Below are positions 1 to 6,575 of a stretch of 17,454 bases of DNA, in pieces. Position numbers and translations under genes: made by a program. The stretch spans positions 1 through 17,454 of the forward strand of contig DJWG01000014.1 of NCBI GenBank assembly GCA_002440945.1, given 5' to 3'. The DNA comes from Rhodobacteraceae bacterium UBA6236 (GTDB taxonomy: Bacteria; Pseudomonadota; Alphaproteobacteria; Rhodobacterales; Rhodobacteraceae). The notes below the pieces were generated by a model. That model ran no database searches, was not told the DNA's origin, and was given only the letters and a program-made list of their open reading frames with translations. The stretch's first letter is position 1; each line of letters begins with the position of its first letter.

Positions 1-240
1 CGGATGGATCGCCTGCGCGCCGGTGATTTCGCAGGCCGAGATGATCGCCGGGATCGAAAGATAGCTTTGCGACGACGGGTTCGGCCCGATGCAGACGCTT
101 TCGTCGGCCATGCGGACATGCATCGCATCGGCATCGGCGACGGAATGGACCGCGACCGACTTGATACCCATTTCCTTGCAGGCGCGGATCACCCGCAGCG
201 CGATTTCGCCGCGGTTCGCGATCAGGATCTTTTCAAACAT
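1..240 (-). CDS. accC: Acetyl-CoA carboxylase, biotin carboxylase subunit (N-terminal 80 residues only)
   Basis: AccC carboxylates the biotin on AccB using ATP and bicarbonate, the first half-reaction of malonyl-CoA formation in the cytoplasm. The window holds codons 1-80, read from the ATG at 240 down to base 1; the rest lies beyond the window edge. The start [20 protein letters not shown] is the hallmark N-terminus of biotin carboxylases, followed by the [19 protein letters not shown] and YLSIPAII blocks of the pre-ATP-grasp domain, ending at AQAIHP. The family is about 450 residues, so roughly 370 are missing because of the window boundary, not a mutation. It follows accB by 14 nt on the same strand, the usual accBC operon, with a G-rich stretch before the ATG as a modest ribosome site. 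The identification is very secure. Confidence 0.97.
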   Translation of the reverse strand, partial: MFEKILIANRGEIALRVIRACKEMGIKSVAVHSVADADAMHVRMADESVCIGPNPSSQSYLSIPAIISACEITGAQAIHP

Positions 241-254
241 CTGGGGCCCCCGGC

Positions 255-755
255 TCATTCGATGATGAGCAGCGGCGCGCCGTATTCGACGGGCGTTCCG
301 TCCTCGACCAGGATCCGCTTCACCGTGCCGCCGCGCGGCGCGGGGATGTGGTTCATGGTCTTCATCGCCTCGACGATCAGCACGGTCTGGCCTTCACGGA
401 CCTGCGCGCCGATGGTGACGAAGGGATCGGCGCCCGGTTCGGGCGACAGGTAGACCGTCCCCACCATGGGCGAGGGCACGACGCCCGGATGCGTCGAGGG
501 GTCGCCCGCCGGGGCGCTGGTGGCTGCCGGGGCGGCAGCGGCCTGCGGGGCGGGGGCCGCCTGCGCCACCACGGCTGCCGGTGCTGCGACATGGGCCGGG
601 GCGGCGGGGGCCGCGTATTTCGCAACGCGCACGTTCAGGCTGTCGTTTTCACCATATTCCCGCTTCACGCTCAGCTCGGCCAGGTCGTTCTGGTTCAGAA
701 GTTCGGCCAGCGCCTGAATGAAGGCGACGTCGCTGTCATGGGGTGTTTTGGTCAT
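255..755 (-). CDS. accB: Acetyl-CoA carboxylase biotin carboxyl carrier protein
   Basis: AccB carries the biotin that shuttles CO2 between AccC and the carboxyltransferase. The protein has 166 residues, close to the family norm of about 156. An N-terminal segment (1-50) is followed by an Ala/Pro-rich flexible linker (about 51-88) and the biotinyl domain (about 90-166). The biotinylation site is EAMKTM with Lys132, 34 residues from the C-terminus as in E. coli AccB. The Thr after the Lys replaces the more common Met of EAMKM; I believe this is normal in Rhodobacteraceae. The start is supported by GAGGA (complement of 760-764) four bases before the ATG. It is the first gene of accBC here and is transcribed away from preT. 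Confidence 0.97.
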   Translation of the reverse strand: MTKTPHDSDVAFIQALAELLNQNDLAELSVKREYGENDSLNVRVAKYAAPAAPAHVAAPAAVVAQAAPAPQAAAAPAATSAPAGDPSTHPGVVPSPMVGTVYLSPEPGADPFVTIGAQVREGQTVLIVEAMKTMNHIPAPRGGTVKRILVEDGTPVEYGAPLLIIE

Positions 756-825
756 GCAATCCTCGATCGGTCCCGTCCGGCCGCCCTATTGATGCGTTCT
801 GCCGCAAGGCTGGCCTGTCGCGAGG

Positions 826-867
826 CTTATACGCGGGATGCAGGGGCGAGGAAAGGCGCGACTTTCC
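826..867 (-). promoter_or_regulatory. Candidate accBC promoter with overlapping dyad
   Basis: On the minus strand a TATAAG hexamer (831 down to 826) would be the -10 element, giving a leader of roughly 60 nt before accB. Where the -35 would fall there is a dyad, GGAAAG (850-855) and CTTTCC (862-867), with a 6-nt centre. The -35 itself matches consensus poorly. Promoter and possible operator are inferred from motif and position only. Confidence 0.3.
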
Positions 868-902
868 GGGGGTGCGGCGGGGGTGACGGGCCTTTGGACC
901 TT

Positions 903-923
903 GAGTATTTGGGCAAAGAAGAA
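903..923 (+). repeat. Copy 1 of a 21-nt intergenic motif shared with 11924-11944
   Basis: The 21 bases at 903-923 are identical to 11924-11944. The core is GAGTATTTGGGCAAAGA followed by AGAA. At the second site the motif is the right flank of a long hairpin; here no matching left arm is visible, so this looks like a half copy. The sharing of 21 bases between two non-coding gaps 11 kb apart is seen directly. I recall similar strings between genes in other Rhodobacteraceae, which would make it a dispersed family repeat, but cannot check that here. Confidence 0.6.
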
Positions 924-949
924 GGCGCCGGGCCAGGGTGCGGGAAAAA

Positions 950-1050
950 TTGCATCGCACAAACTTTACCGTTTGATAAAAAATCAGGGCTGTGACAGTC
1001 TTTCCCAATAAAACAGGCGAAAAACGCCGCGCCCGCCAGAACCAGGGAGG
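950..1050 (+). promoter_or_regulatory. preT upstream control region and ribosome site
   Basis: This AT-richer island in GC-rich DNA holds a dyad CAAAC (960-964) / GTTTG (971-975) with a 6-nt centre. It overlaps a second dyad, TGAT (974-977) / ATCA (983-986), separated by five A. A weak promoter reading is TTGCAT (950-955) with TGATAA about 18 nt downstream. A small hairpin GGCG-AAAAA-CGCC (1016-1028) lies in the leader. The ribosome site AGGGAGG (1044-1050) sits 5 nt before a GTG codon and fixes the preT start. The dyads could be an operator for pyrimidine-dependent control; no specific regulator is identified. Confidence 0.4.
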
Positions 1051-1055
1051 TTTTC

Positions 1056-2378
1056 GTGGCCAGCACTCCTTACGCATCCGGCGTTGTTGCCGGACGTCTT
1101 GCGCCATCCGATTACGCGGCGAACTTCGCCGATCATGCGCCGCCCCTTGATCCGCATGAAGCGCGGGTCGCGGCGGATCGCTGCTATTTCTGCCATGATG
1201 CGCCCTGCATCACCGCCTGTCCGACCTCGATCGACATTCCGCTGTTCATCCGCCAGATCGCCACCGGAACGCCGGATGCCGCGGCGCGGACGATCTTTTC
1301 GCAAAACATCTTCGGGGGCATGTGCGCCAGGGTCTGCCCGACCGAAAACCTGTGCGAGGGCGCCTGTGTGCGGATGGAGGCCGAGGGAAACCCGGTCGAG
1401 ATCGGCGCGTTGCAGCGGTTCGCCACCGATCCGATGATCGCGCGGGGCGACCATCCCTTCACCCGCGCGGCGCCGACGGGGAAGCGCATCGCGGTGGTGG
1501 GGGCGGGGCCTGCGGGTCTGGCCTGCGCGCATCGGCTGGCGTTGAGGGGCCATGAGGTGACGATCTTCGAGGCGCGGGGGAAGCCTGGTGGCCTCAATGA
1601 ATTTGGCATCGCCAGCTACAAGGCGCCGGAGGATTTCGCACAACGCGAGGTGGCCTGGCTTTTGCAGATCGGCGGGATCACCCTGCGCCTTGGCACCGCG
1701 CTGGGGCGTGATGTGACGCTGGCTGACCTGGCGGCGGGCCATGACGCGGTGTTCCTGGGGATCGGGCTTGGCGGCGTCAATGCGCTGGGCATTCCGGGCG
1801 AGGACGCGCCGCATGTCCGAAATGCCGTCGATTTCATCGCCGAGTTGCGCCAGAGCGGCGACAAGTCGGCACTGCCCGTCGGGCGCGACGTGGTGGTGAT
1901 CGGCGGCGGCATGACGGCGGTCGATGCGGCGGTGCAGTCGAAGCTTCTGGGGGCGCTCAACGTCACCATCGTCTACCGCCGCGGGCAGGAGAGGATGAGC
2001 GCCTCGGATGTCGAGCAGAACCATGCGCTGACTGCCGGAGTGCGGCTGATCACCAATGCGGTGCCGGTCGAGGTCCGGGCCGACGGGGCGGTGGTCTTTG
2101 AATATACCATCGACAGCGACAGCGACAGCGACACCGGCAGCCAGCGCACCGGAGAGATATTCGCCCTGCCGGCCGATCAGGTCTTCAAGGCCATCGGCCA
2201 GACCCTGGCCCTTCCCGAAGGCGTGGTGGCCGAGGGTCGCAAGCTTGGCACCGGCCATCTGGGCGGCAAGATCTGGGCCGGAGGCGACTGCGCGGCGGGG
2301 GGCGAGGACCTGACCGTCACCGCCACGGCCGAAGGCCGCGACGCCGCCGAGGCGATCCACGCGGCGCTGATCGGCTGA
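1056..2378 (+). CDS. preT: NAD(P)H-dependent dihydropyrimidine dehydrogenase, FAD/Fe-S subunit PreT
   Basis: PreT passes electrons between a nicotinamide cofactor and PreA for reduction of uracil and thymine to dihydropyrimidines, in the cytoplasm. It has 440 residues and corresponds to the N-terminal part of mammalian dihydropyrimidine dehydrogenase. Cysteines 43, 46, 51, 55, 90, 94, 100 and 104 occur, and Cys43, 46, 51, 55, 94, 100 and 104 plus Gln120 match the spacing of the two N-terminal clusters of the pig enzyme, including its unusual glutamine ligand. A GAGPAG dinucleotide fold (149-154) fits FAD and a GGGMTA fold (283-288) fits NAD(P)H. Translation starts at GTG, chosen for the strong AGGGAGG site 5 nt upstream. 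A GACAGC tandem (about 2112-2131) encodes an Asp-Ser run that looks like a short surface insertion. The partner preA lies downstream beyond a methyltransferase gene. Confidence 0.95.
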   Translation: MASTPYASGVVAGRLAPSDYAANFADHAPPLDPHEARVAADRCYFCHDAPCITACPTSIDIPLFIRQIATGTPDAAARTIFSQNIFGGMCARVCPTENLCEGACVRMEAEGNPVEIGALQRFATDPMIARGDHPFTRAAPTGKRIAVVGAGPAGLACAHRLALRGHEVTIFEARGKPGGLNEFGIASYKAPEDFAQREVAWLLQIGGITLRLGTALGRDVTLADLAAGHDAVFLGIGLGGVNALGIPGEDAPHVRNAVDFIAELRQSGDKSALPVGRDVVVIGGGMTAVDAAVQSKLLGALNVTIVYRRGQERMSASDVEQNHALTAGVRLITNAVPVEVRADGAVVFEYTIDSDSDSDTGSQRTGEIFALPADQVFKAIGQTLALPEGVVAEGRKLGTGHLGGKIWAGGDCAAGGEDLTVTATAEGRDAAEAIHAALIG

Positions 2379-2415
2379 CATGCCCCGGTCGCGCGCAGTT
2401 TTGCGCCTTTCCGCG

Positions 2416-2449
2416 GCACGGCCCGGCGGACCCAAAGGCCGGGCTGTGC
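2416..2449 (+). promoter_or_regulatory. Hairpin after preT (12-bp stem)
   Basis: GCACGGCCCGGC (2416-2427) pairs with GCCGGGCTGTGC (2438-2449) through 12 pairs, one of them G·U, around a 10-nt loop. No T-run follows, so it is not a standard intrinsic terminator. It ends where TAGACT (2450-2455), a possible -10 element preceded by TGTGC, begins. It may partly isolate preT from the next gene, or be an operator or mRNA structure. Confidence 0.45.
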
Positions 2450-2518
2450 TAGACTGCCGCTTGTCGCGCGGCGATGCGCGGCGCCCGGGTCGATGCGGCG
2501 GCCGCCCCCTCGACCCGG
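2450..2518 (+). promoter_or_regulatory. Candidate promoter and leader hairpin of the methyltransferase gene
   Basis: TAGACT (2450-2455) is a possible extended -10. Downstream, CCGGGTCGA (2485-2493) and TCGACCCGG (2510-2518) are perfect 9-bp arms around a 16-nt loop that contains the palindrome GGCGGCCGCC. This hairpin lies in the presumed leader, 15 nt before the AAGGA ribosome site at 2534-2538. No obvious -35 was found. Hairpin geometry is seen directly; a regulatory role is inference, and I recognise no known riboswitch class in it. Confidence 0.35.
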
Positions 2519-2533
2519 TTGGCCAGGTGGCCG

Positions 2534-2538
2534 AAGGA
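2534..2538 (+). promoter_or_regulatory. Ribosome site deciding the methyltransferase start
   Basis: AAGGA, 6 nt before the ATG at 2545. No comparable site precedes the far-upstream in-frame ATG at 2380, which would also place the preT-methyltransferase hairpins inside coding sequence. Confidence 0.7.
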
Positions 2539-2544
2539 CCCGCC

Positions 2545-3399
2545 ATGCGCGAGATCGAGACCCATGTCGCAGAGCACTACGACGTCAAGGGCCTGCGCGA
2601 GACCATCCTGCAGATCGCCGAGGATGACCTTGGCCGCCTGCAGTCCGACATCCTGGAAGCCATCGACGAATTCCACCTGGGCGGCGCCGCTGCGACGGCG
2701 CGGCTGATCGACGGGATGGGGCTTCGGCAGGGGGCGCGGCTTCTGGACGTCGGCTGCGGGATCGGCGGACCGGCCCGCCGCGCCGCGCGACTGCTTGATG
2801 CGCGGGTGACGGGGCTTGATCTGACCGAAGGCTTCGTCACGCTGGCCGAGGAACTGTCGGAACGGATCGGCGAGGGCGGCCAGACCGAGTTCCAGCAGGG
2901 CAGCGTCCTTGACATGCCGTTCGAGGATGGGGAATTCGACGCGGCGATGATGCTGCATGTCGGCATGAACATCGAAGACAAGCCGCGGCTCTTTGCCGAA
3001 GTGGCGCGCGTGTTGCGGCCGGGCGGGGTCTTTGCCGTCTACGATGTGATGCGGACATCCGACACCCACCCGCAATATCCGCTTCCCTGGGCGCAGAACC
3101 AGTCAATGTCCTTCGTCGATACCGCGCAAAGCTATCGTGCCGCGGCGATGGCCGCCGGGCTTGAGGTGGTGAAGGAGATCGACCGCCATGCTGAGGCCGA
3201 GGCCTTCCTCGACCAGATGCGCGCCATGGCGATGGAACGTCAGGCGGCGGGCCAGCCGCCCGCGCCGGGGGTGGGCATGGTCATGGGGGCCGACGCGCCC
3301 CTGAAGCTTGCCAATATCGGCCAGGCAATCCGCGCCCACCACCTTTCCGCCATCGAGATCCATTTCCGCAAACCCGGGCCGCAGGAGCGGCTGACATAA
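2545..3399 (+). CDS. Class I SAM-dependent methyltransferase (substrate unknown)
   Basis: A 284-residue Rossmann-fold methyltransferase lying between preT and preA. Motif I is LDVGCGIGG (67-75), which binds S-adenosylmethionine; the acidic post-I strand is VTGLDLTEGF (88-97); motif II is FDAAMMLHVGMNI (131-143), followed by LRPGG (157-161). The pattern resembles small-molecule methyltransferases such as the sarcosine/dimethylglycine and tocopherol groups, but no substrate can be assigned. The reading frame is open back to 2380, yet the start at 2545 is chosen because AAGGA lies 6 nt upstream, the MREIETHVAEHYD start fits a domain boundary, and the earlier part is Arg/Gly/Pro-rich with no family character. 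It ends 22 nt before preA, so it is probably co-transcribed with preA. A role in pyrimidine metabolism is suggested only by location. Confidence 0.85.
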   Translation: MREIETHVAEHYDVKGLRETILQIAEDDLGRLQSDILEAIDEFHLGGAAATARLIDGMGLRQGARLLDVGCGIGGPARRAARLLDARVTGLDLTEGFVTLAEELSERIGEGGQTEFQQGSVLDMPFEDGEFDAAMMLHVGMNIEDKPRLFAEVARVLRPGGVFAVYDVMRTSDTHPQYPLPWAQNQSMSFVDTAQSYRAAAMAAGLEVVKEIDRHAEAEAFLDQMRAMAMERQAAGQPPAPGVGMVMGADAPLKLANIGQAIRAHHLSAIEIHFRKPGPQERLT

Positions 3400-3421
3400 A
3401 AGACCATCAGGGAGCCGTCAC

Positions 3422-4726
3422 ATGGCAGATCTTTCCACCACCTTCATCGGCATCAAGTCCCCCAATCCGTTCTGGCTGGCCTCTGCGCCGCCCACGGACA
3501 AGGAATACAACGTCCGCCGCGCCTTCGAGGCCGGATGGGGCGGGGTGGTGTGGAAGACGCTGGGCAGCGAAGGCCCGCCCGTCGTCAACGTGAACGGTCC
3601 GCGCTATGGCGTCATCCATGGCGCGGACCGGCGCGTTCTGGGCATCAACAACATCGAACTGATCACCGACCGCCCGCTTGAGGTCAACCTGCGGGAAATC
3701 AAGTCGGTCAAGCGGGACTACAAGGACCGTGCGCTGGTGATTTCGCTGATGGTGCCCTGCGACGAGGACAGCTGGAAGGACATCCTTCGGCGGATCGAGG
3801 ACACCGAGGCCGACGGGGTCGAGCTGAACTTCGGCTGTCCGCATGGCATGGCCGAACGCGGCATGGGATCTGCCGTGGGGCAGGTGCCGGAATATATCGA
3901 GATGGTCACGCGCTGGGTGAAGCAATACAGCCGCATGCCCTGCATCGTGAAGCTGACCCCCAACATCACCGACATCCGCAAACCTGCCGAGGCGGCGAAG
4001 CGCGGCGGGGCGGACGCGGTCAGCCTGATCAATACGGTGAACTCGATTACCTCGGTGAACCTGGACAATTTCGCGCCCGAACCGACCATCGACGGCAAGG
4101 GCAGCCACGGCGGTTATTGCGGGCCTGCCGTGAAGCCCATCGCGCTGAACATGGTGGCGGAAATCGCCCGGTCGGCGGCGACGCGGGGCCTGCCGATTTC
4201 CGGGATCGGCGGGGTGACGACCTGGCGCGACGCGGCGGAATTCATGGCGCTGGGCGCGGGCAATGTGCAGATCTGCACGGCGGCGATGACCTATGGTTTC
4301 AAGGTCGTGCAGGAGATGATTTCGGGCCTGTCGCAATACATGGACGAGAAGGGCTTCACCTCGACCGCCGATCTGGTGGGCCGGGCGGTGCCGAACGTCA
4401 CCGACTGGCAGTTCCTCAACCTCAACTACGTCACCAAGGCCCAGATCGATCAGGACCTCTGCATCAGCTGCGGGCGCTGCTATGCCGCCTGCGAGGATAC
4501 CAGCCATCAGGCCATCGCCATGTCGTCTGACCGGGTCTTCACCGTGAAGGACGAGGACTGCGTGGCCTGCAACCTGTGCCTGGACGTCTGCCCGGTCGAG
4601 AACTGCATCACCATGCGCGAATTGCCCAAAGGCACGGTTGATCCGCGCACCGGCAAGGTGGTTGGCGATTACGCCAACTGGACGACGCATCCGAACAACC
4701 CGGGGGCCAAGGTCGCGGCGGAATAG
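3422..4726 (+). CDS. preA: Dihydropyrimidine dehydrogenase catalytic subunit PreA
   Basis: PreA is the FMN/Fe-S subunit that reduces the 5,6 double bond of uracil and thymine, the first step of reductive pyrimidine breakdown. It has 434 residues. A TIM-barrel dihydroorotate-dehydrogenase-like domain (about 5-330) contains NFGCPHGMAERGMG with Asn136 and Cys139, matching substrate Asn668 and catalytic Cys671 of pig enzyme, and Asn204-Thr205, matching Asn736-Thr737 at the same 65-residue offset. The C-terminus is a two-cluster ferredoxin domain: Cys347, 350, 353, 357 and Cys380, 383, 386, 390, with an extra Cys395. AGGGAG (3409-3414) lies 7 nt before the ATG. An intrinsic terminator follows, so this ends the preT-methyltransferase-preA block. 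No dihydropyrimidinase or ureidopropionase gene is present in the window. Confidence 0.96.
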   Translation: MADLSTTFIGIKSPNPFWLASAPPTDKEYNVRRAFEAGWGGVVWKTLGSEGPPVVNVNGPRYGVIHGADRRVLGINNIELITDRPLEVNLREIKSVKRDYKDRALVISLMVPCDEDSWKDILRRIEDTEADGVELNFGCPHGMAERGMGSAVGQVPEYIEMVTRWVKQYSRMPCIVKLTPNITDIRKPAEAAKRGGADAVSLINTVNSITSVNLDNFAPEPTIDGKGSHGGYCGPAVKPIALNMVAEIARSAATRGLPISGIGGVTTWRDAAEFMALGAGNVQICTAAMTYGFKVVQEMISGLSQYMDEKGFTSTADLVGRAVPNVTDWQFLNLNYVTKAQIDQDLCISCGRCYAACEDTSHQAIAMSSDRVFTVKDEDCVACNLCLDVCPVENCITMRELPKGTVDPRTGKVVGDYANWTTHPNNPGAKVAAE

Positions 4727-4759
4727 CACACTGCCCGGCCATCCTCCCCGGGCCGGATC

Positions 4760-4787
4760 GCCCGCGCCACCAGGGCGCGGGCATTTT
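4760..4787 (+). terminator. Intrinsic terminator after preA
   Basis: GCCCGCGCC (4760-4768) and GGCGCGGGC (4774-4782) form a perfect 9-bp stem around a 5-nt loop, followed directly by ATTTT (4783-4787). It lies 33 nt after the preA stop and before the transporter, so it separates the two transcription units. Confidence 0.85.
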
Positions 4788-4869
4788 CGTGTCGCTGGCC
4801 CATCCGCATCCCGGCCCTTGCGTCACCCCATGCTTGCCGCCGCGCCAGAAAACCGCCACCAAGGCGCGC

Positions 4870-5769
4870 ATGAACGACTGGATCCTGTCCCTTGCCGGAA
4901 CCGAGGCCGGACACCGCGCCGCGCTGGGCCTGGCGCTGGCGGCGGCGGTGCTGCATGCGCTGTTCGGCGCGCTTCAGAAGGGGCGGCACGATCCCTGGCT
5001 GTCGCGGGCGGCCATCGACATCTGCTATGGCGCCATCGCGCTGCCCGTTGCGCTGTTCGCCGTGCCCTGGCCCGAGCCGCACATGTGGCCGATCTTTTTC
5101 GGCGCCTTCGTGATCCACACCGCCTACAAGTGGCTCCAGGCGATGACCTACGCCCGGGGCGCCTATACGGTCGTCTATCCGGTGGTTCGGGGCACCGGGC
5201 CCTTGTTCACGGTGCTGGGGGCGGGGCTTTTGTTCGGCGAACGCTATTCGGCCGGGCAATGGGGCGGGGTCGCCGTGTTGCTGGCGGGGATCTTCGGCCT
5301 TGCGCTTTACAACGCCCGCTACCTCAGAGAGGCGCGTGAAACCTTGGGCGCGGCGCTGGTCTACGCCGTCCTCACCGGATTGTTCGTTGCGCTTTACACC
5401 ACCTATGATGCCTATGGCATCCGGGCGACCGCCAATCCCTTCACCTTCCTTGCGTGGTTCTTCGTGATGGATGCGATCTCGATGCCGGTGATGCAGGCGC
5501 ACCGGCTTCGGGCCGTGCCGCGGGCGGAACTGGGGCCGCTTTTCCGGCGCGGGTTGCTGGGGGCGGTCGTCGCGATCCTGTCCTTCGGATCGATCCTGAT
5601 CGCTACGCGTCTCGACAAGGTGGGGCAGGCGGCGGTATTGCGCGAGACGTCCACGGTCTTTGCCGCGCTGATCGGCTGGCTGGTCCTGGGCGAAAAGGTG
5701 GGGCCGTCGCGCGTGGCGCTGATGGGCCTGATCGCCGCCGGTGCGGTGATCGTCGAATTTGCGAGGTAG
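4870..5769 (+). CDS. EamA/DMT-superfamily transporter-like membrane protein
   Basis: A 299-residue inner-membrane protein with about ten hydrophobic segments arranged as two similar halves, typical of the drug/metabolite transporter superfamily. Both halves show the EamA signature: GERYSAGQWGGVAVLLAGIFGL in the first half ends in a way mirrored by GEKVGPSRVALMGLIAAGAVI at the C-terminus. Substrate cannot be predicted. A GTG at 4789 in the same frame would add 27 residues overlapping the terminator region, but those are Pro/Arg-rich with no membrane character; the ATG at 4870 has AAGG at 4861-4864, 5 nt upstream. The stop is 6 nt before the yciB-like gene, so the two are probably co-transcribed. 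A nucleobase-related role from proximity to preA is possible but weakened by the terminator between them. Confidence 0.8.
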   Translation: MNDWILSLAGTEAGHRAALGLALAAAVLHALFGALQKGRHDPWLSRAAIDICYGAIALPVALFAVPWPEPHMWPIFFGAFVIHTAYKWLQAMTYARGAYTVVYPVVRGTGPLFTVLGAGLLFGERYSAGQWGGVAVLLAGIFGLALYNARYLREARETLGAALVYAVLTGLFVALYTTYDAYGIRATANPFTFLAWFFVMDAISMPVMQAHRLRAVPRAELGPLFRRGLLGAVVAILSFGSILIATRLDKVGQAAVLRETSTVFAALIGWLVLGEKVGPSRVALMGLIAAGAVIVEFAR

Positions 5770-5775
5770 AGCAGC

Positions 5776-6390
5776 ATGGCGGACGTGACCAAACGCAAGA
5801 TCAATCCCTGGCTCAAGCTGACGCTCGAACTCGGGCCGATCCTCGTGTTCTTCCTGGCTTTCAGCCGGTTCAAGGACATGACCTTCAAGATGGGCGGCGT
5901 GGATTACCACGGCTTCATCCTGGCCACCGCGATCTTCGTGCCGCTGATGGTGGTGACGACGCTGATCCTCTGGCGGCTGACGGGGCGGCTTTCGGTGATG
6001 CAGGTCGTGACGCTGGTCGTCGTTCTGGTCTTCGGGGGCCTTTCGGTCTGGTTCAACGACGAACGCTTCTTCAAGATGAAGCCCACGATCATCTACCTGC
6101 TTTTCGCGGGCATCCTTGGCTTTGGTCTTCTTCGCGGGCGGTCTTACCTCTCGCTTGCCATCGACGAGGTGCTGCCCCTGGCCGAGGAAGGCTGGATGAT
6201 CCTCACCCGGCGGCTCACGATGTTCTTCGTGGGCCTTGCGGTCCTGAACGAAATCATCTGGCGCACGATGTCCGATCAGGCCTGGGTGAACTTCAAGACC
6301 TTCGGCCTGACGGCGGCGATCTTCCTGTTCTTCATGGCGCAGGGCAAGGTGATCGAGAAATACGGCGAAGACCAGGAACCGAAAGCGTGA
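5776..6390 (+). CDS. yciB: YciB/IspZ-type inner-membrane septation protein
   Basis: A 204-residue protein with about five or six membrane spans. It matches the YciB (septation protein A, IspZ) family: the N-terminal LELGPILVFFLAF segment, a central KPTIIYLLFAG block, and C-terminal NEIIWRTMSDQAWVNFKTFG, all recurring signatures. Family members are linked to cell-envelope integrity and division and interact with envelope synthesis proteins in enterics; the exact biochemical role is not settled. It starts 6 nt after the transporter stop, with GAGG (5763-5766) as a ribosome site inside the end of the upstream gene. The family is about 180-210 residues, so this copy is intact. Confidence 0.88.
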   Translation: MADVTKRKINPWLKLTLELGPILVFFLAFSRFKDMTFKMGGVDYHGFILATAIFVPLMVVTTLILWRLTGRLSVMQVVTLVVVLVFGGLSVWFNDERFFKMKPTIIYLLFAGILGFGLLRGRSYLSLAIDEVLPLAEEGWMILTRRLTMFFVGLAVLNEIIWRTMSDQAWVNFKTFGLTAAIFLFFMAQGKVIEKYGEDQEPKA

Positions 6391-6401
6391 TCAGCCGACC
6401 G

Positions 6402-6430
6402 TTGACCCGGCCTCCGGGCCGCGCTAACGC
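6402..6430 (+). promoter_or_regulatory. Candidate promoter of the metZ transcription unit
   Basis: TTGACC (6402-6407) is a good -35 match, and 17 nt later TAACGC (6425-6430) is a weak -10. Transcription would then begin near 6436-6438, exactly at the 5' end of the riboswitch aptamer. The position supports the assignment more than the -10 sequence does. Confidence 0.45.
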
Positions 6431-6433
6431 TGC

Positions 6434-6488
6434 CTCGTGGCGATTTGCTTGCCGGATTGCGGGCCACGTTAAACATGCCGCTAAAAGG
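6434..6488 (+). promoter_or_regulatory. SAM-II (SAM-alpha) riboswitch aptamer
   Basis: This segment carries the conserved parts of the SAM-II class in order: CGTGGC (6436-6441), GATTTG (6442-6447), then GCCACG (6463-6468) closing a 6-bp P1, then TTAAACA (6469-6475) and GCTAAA (6480-6485), the 3' strand of the pseudoknot. SAM-II senses S-adenosylmethionine and is known upstream of methionine-synthesis genes in alphaproteobacteria, which fits metZ about 100 nt downstream. High SAM should lower metZ expression. The aptamer lies directly ahead of an intrinsic terminator, suggesting control at the transcription level. Confidence 0.93.
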
Positions 6489-6511
6489 TCAGAGGCCAGA
6501 ATGACGGATGG

Positions 6512-6537
6512 CCCCTGCCTGAACGGTGGGGGTTTTT
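6512..6537 (+). terminator. Intrinsic terminator of the riboswitch leader
   Basis: CCCCTGCC (6512-6519) and GGTGGGGG (6525-6532) pair through 8 pairs, two of them G·U, around a 5-nt loop, followed by TTTTT (6533-6537). It lies between the SAM-II aptamer and the metZ ribosome site, so it would stop transcription before the gene. The left arm overlaps TGGCCC (6509-6514), which can also pair with the P1 3' strand GGGCCA (6461-6466). Confidence 0.75.
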
Positions 6538-6575
6538 CTATTTGAACCGTCCTGATGCCCATGCCCGATGCCTAC

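Noticed and set aside
973..987. FNR-type binding site (TTGAT / ATCAG)
   Set aside because: The half-sites are separated by 5 rather than 4 bases and the right half is imperfect, so it is kept only as a general dyad.
2393..2410. Small hairpin GCGC-AGTTTT-GCGC followed by CTTT after preT as a terminator
   Set aside because: Only four base pairs and a three-base T-run, too weak to call.
2380..2544. 55-residue N-terminal extension of the methyltransferase
   Set aside because: Arg/Gly/Pro-rich without domain character, no ribosome site, and it would put two strong hairpins in coding sequence.
984..2546. Long minus-strand open frame opposite preT
   Set aside because: GC-rich third positions of the real gene keep the antisense frame open. 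The translation is Arg/His/Gly-rich with no recognisable domain, while the plus strand has a textbook PreT.
3407..4729. Minus-strand open frame opposite preA
   Set aside because: It mirrors preA almost exactly and encodes no known fold; preA has complete catalytic and ferredoxin motifs.
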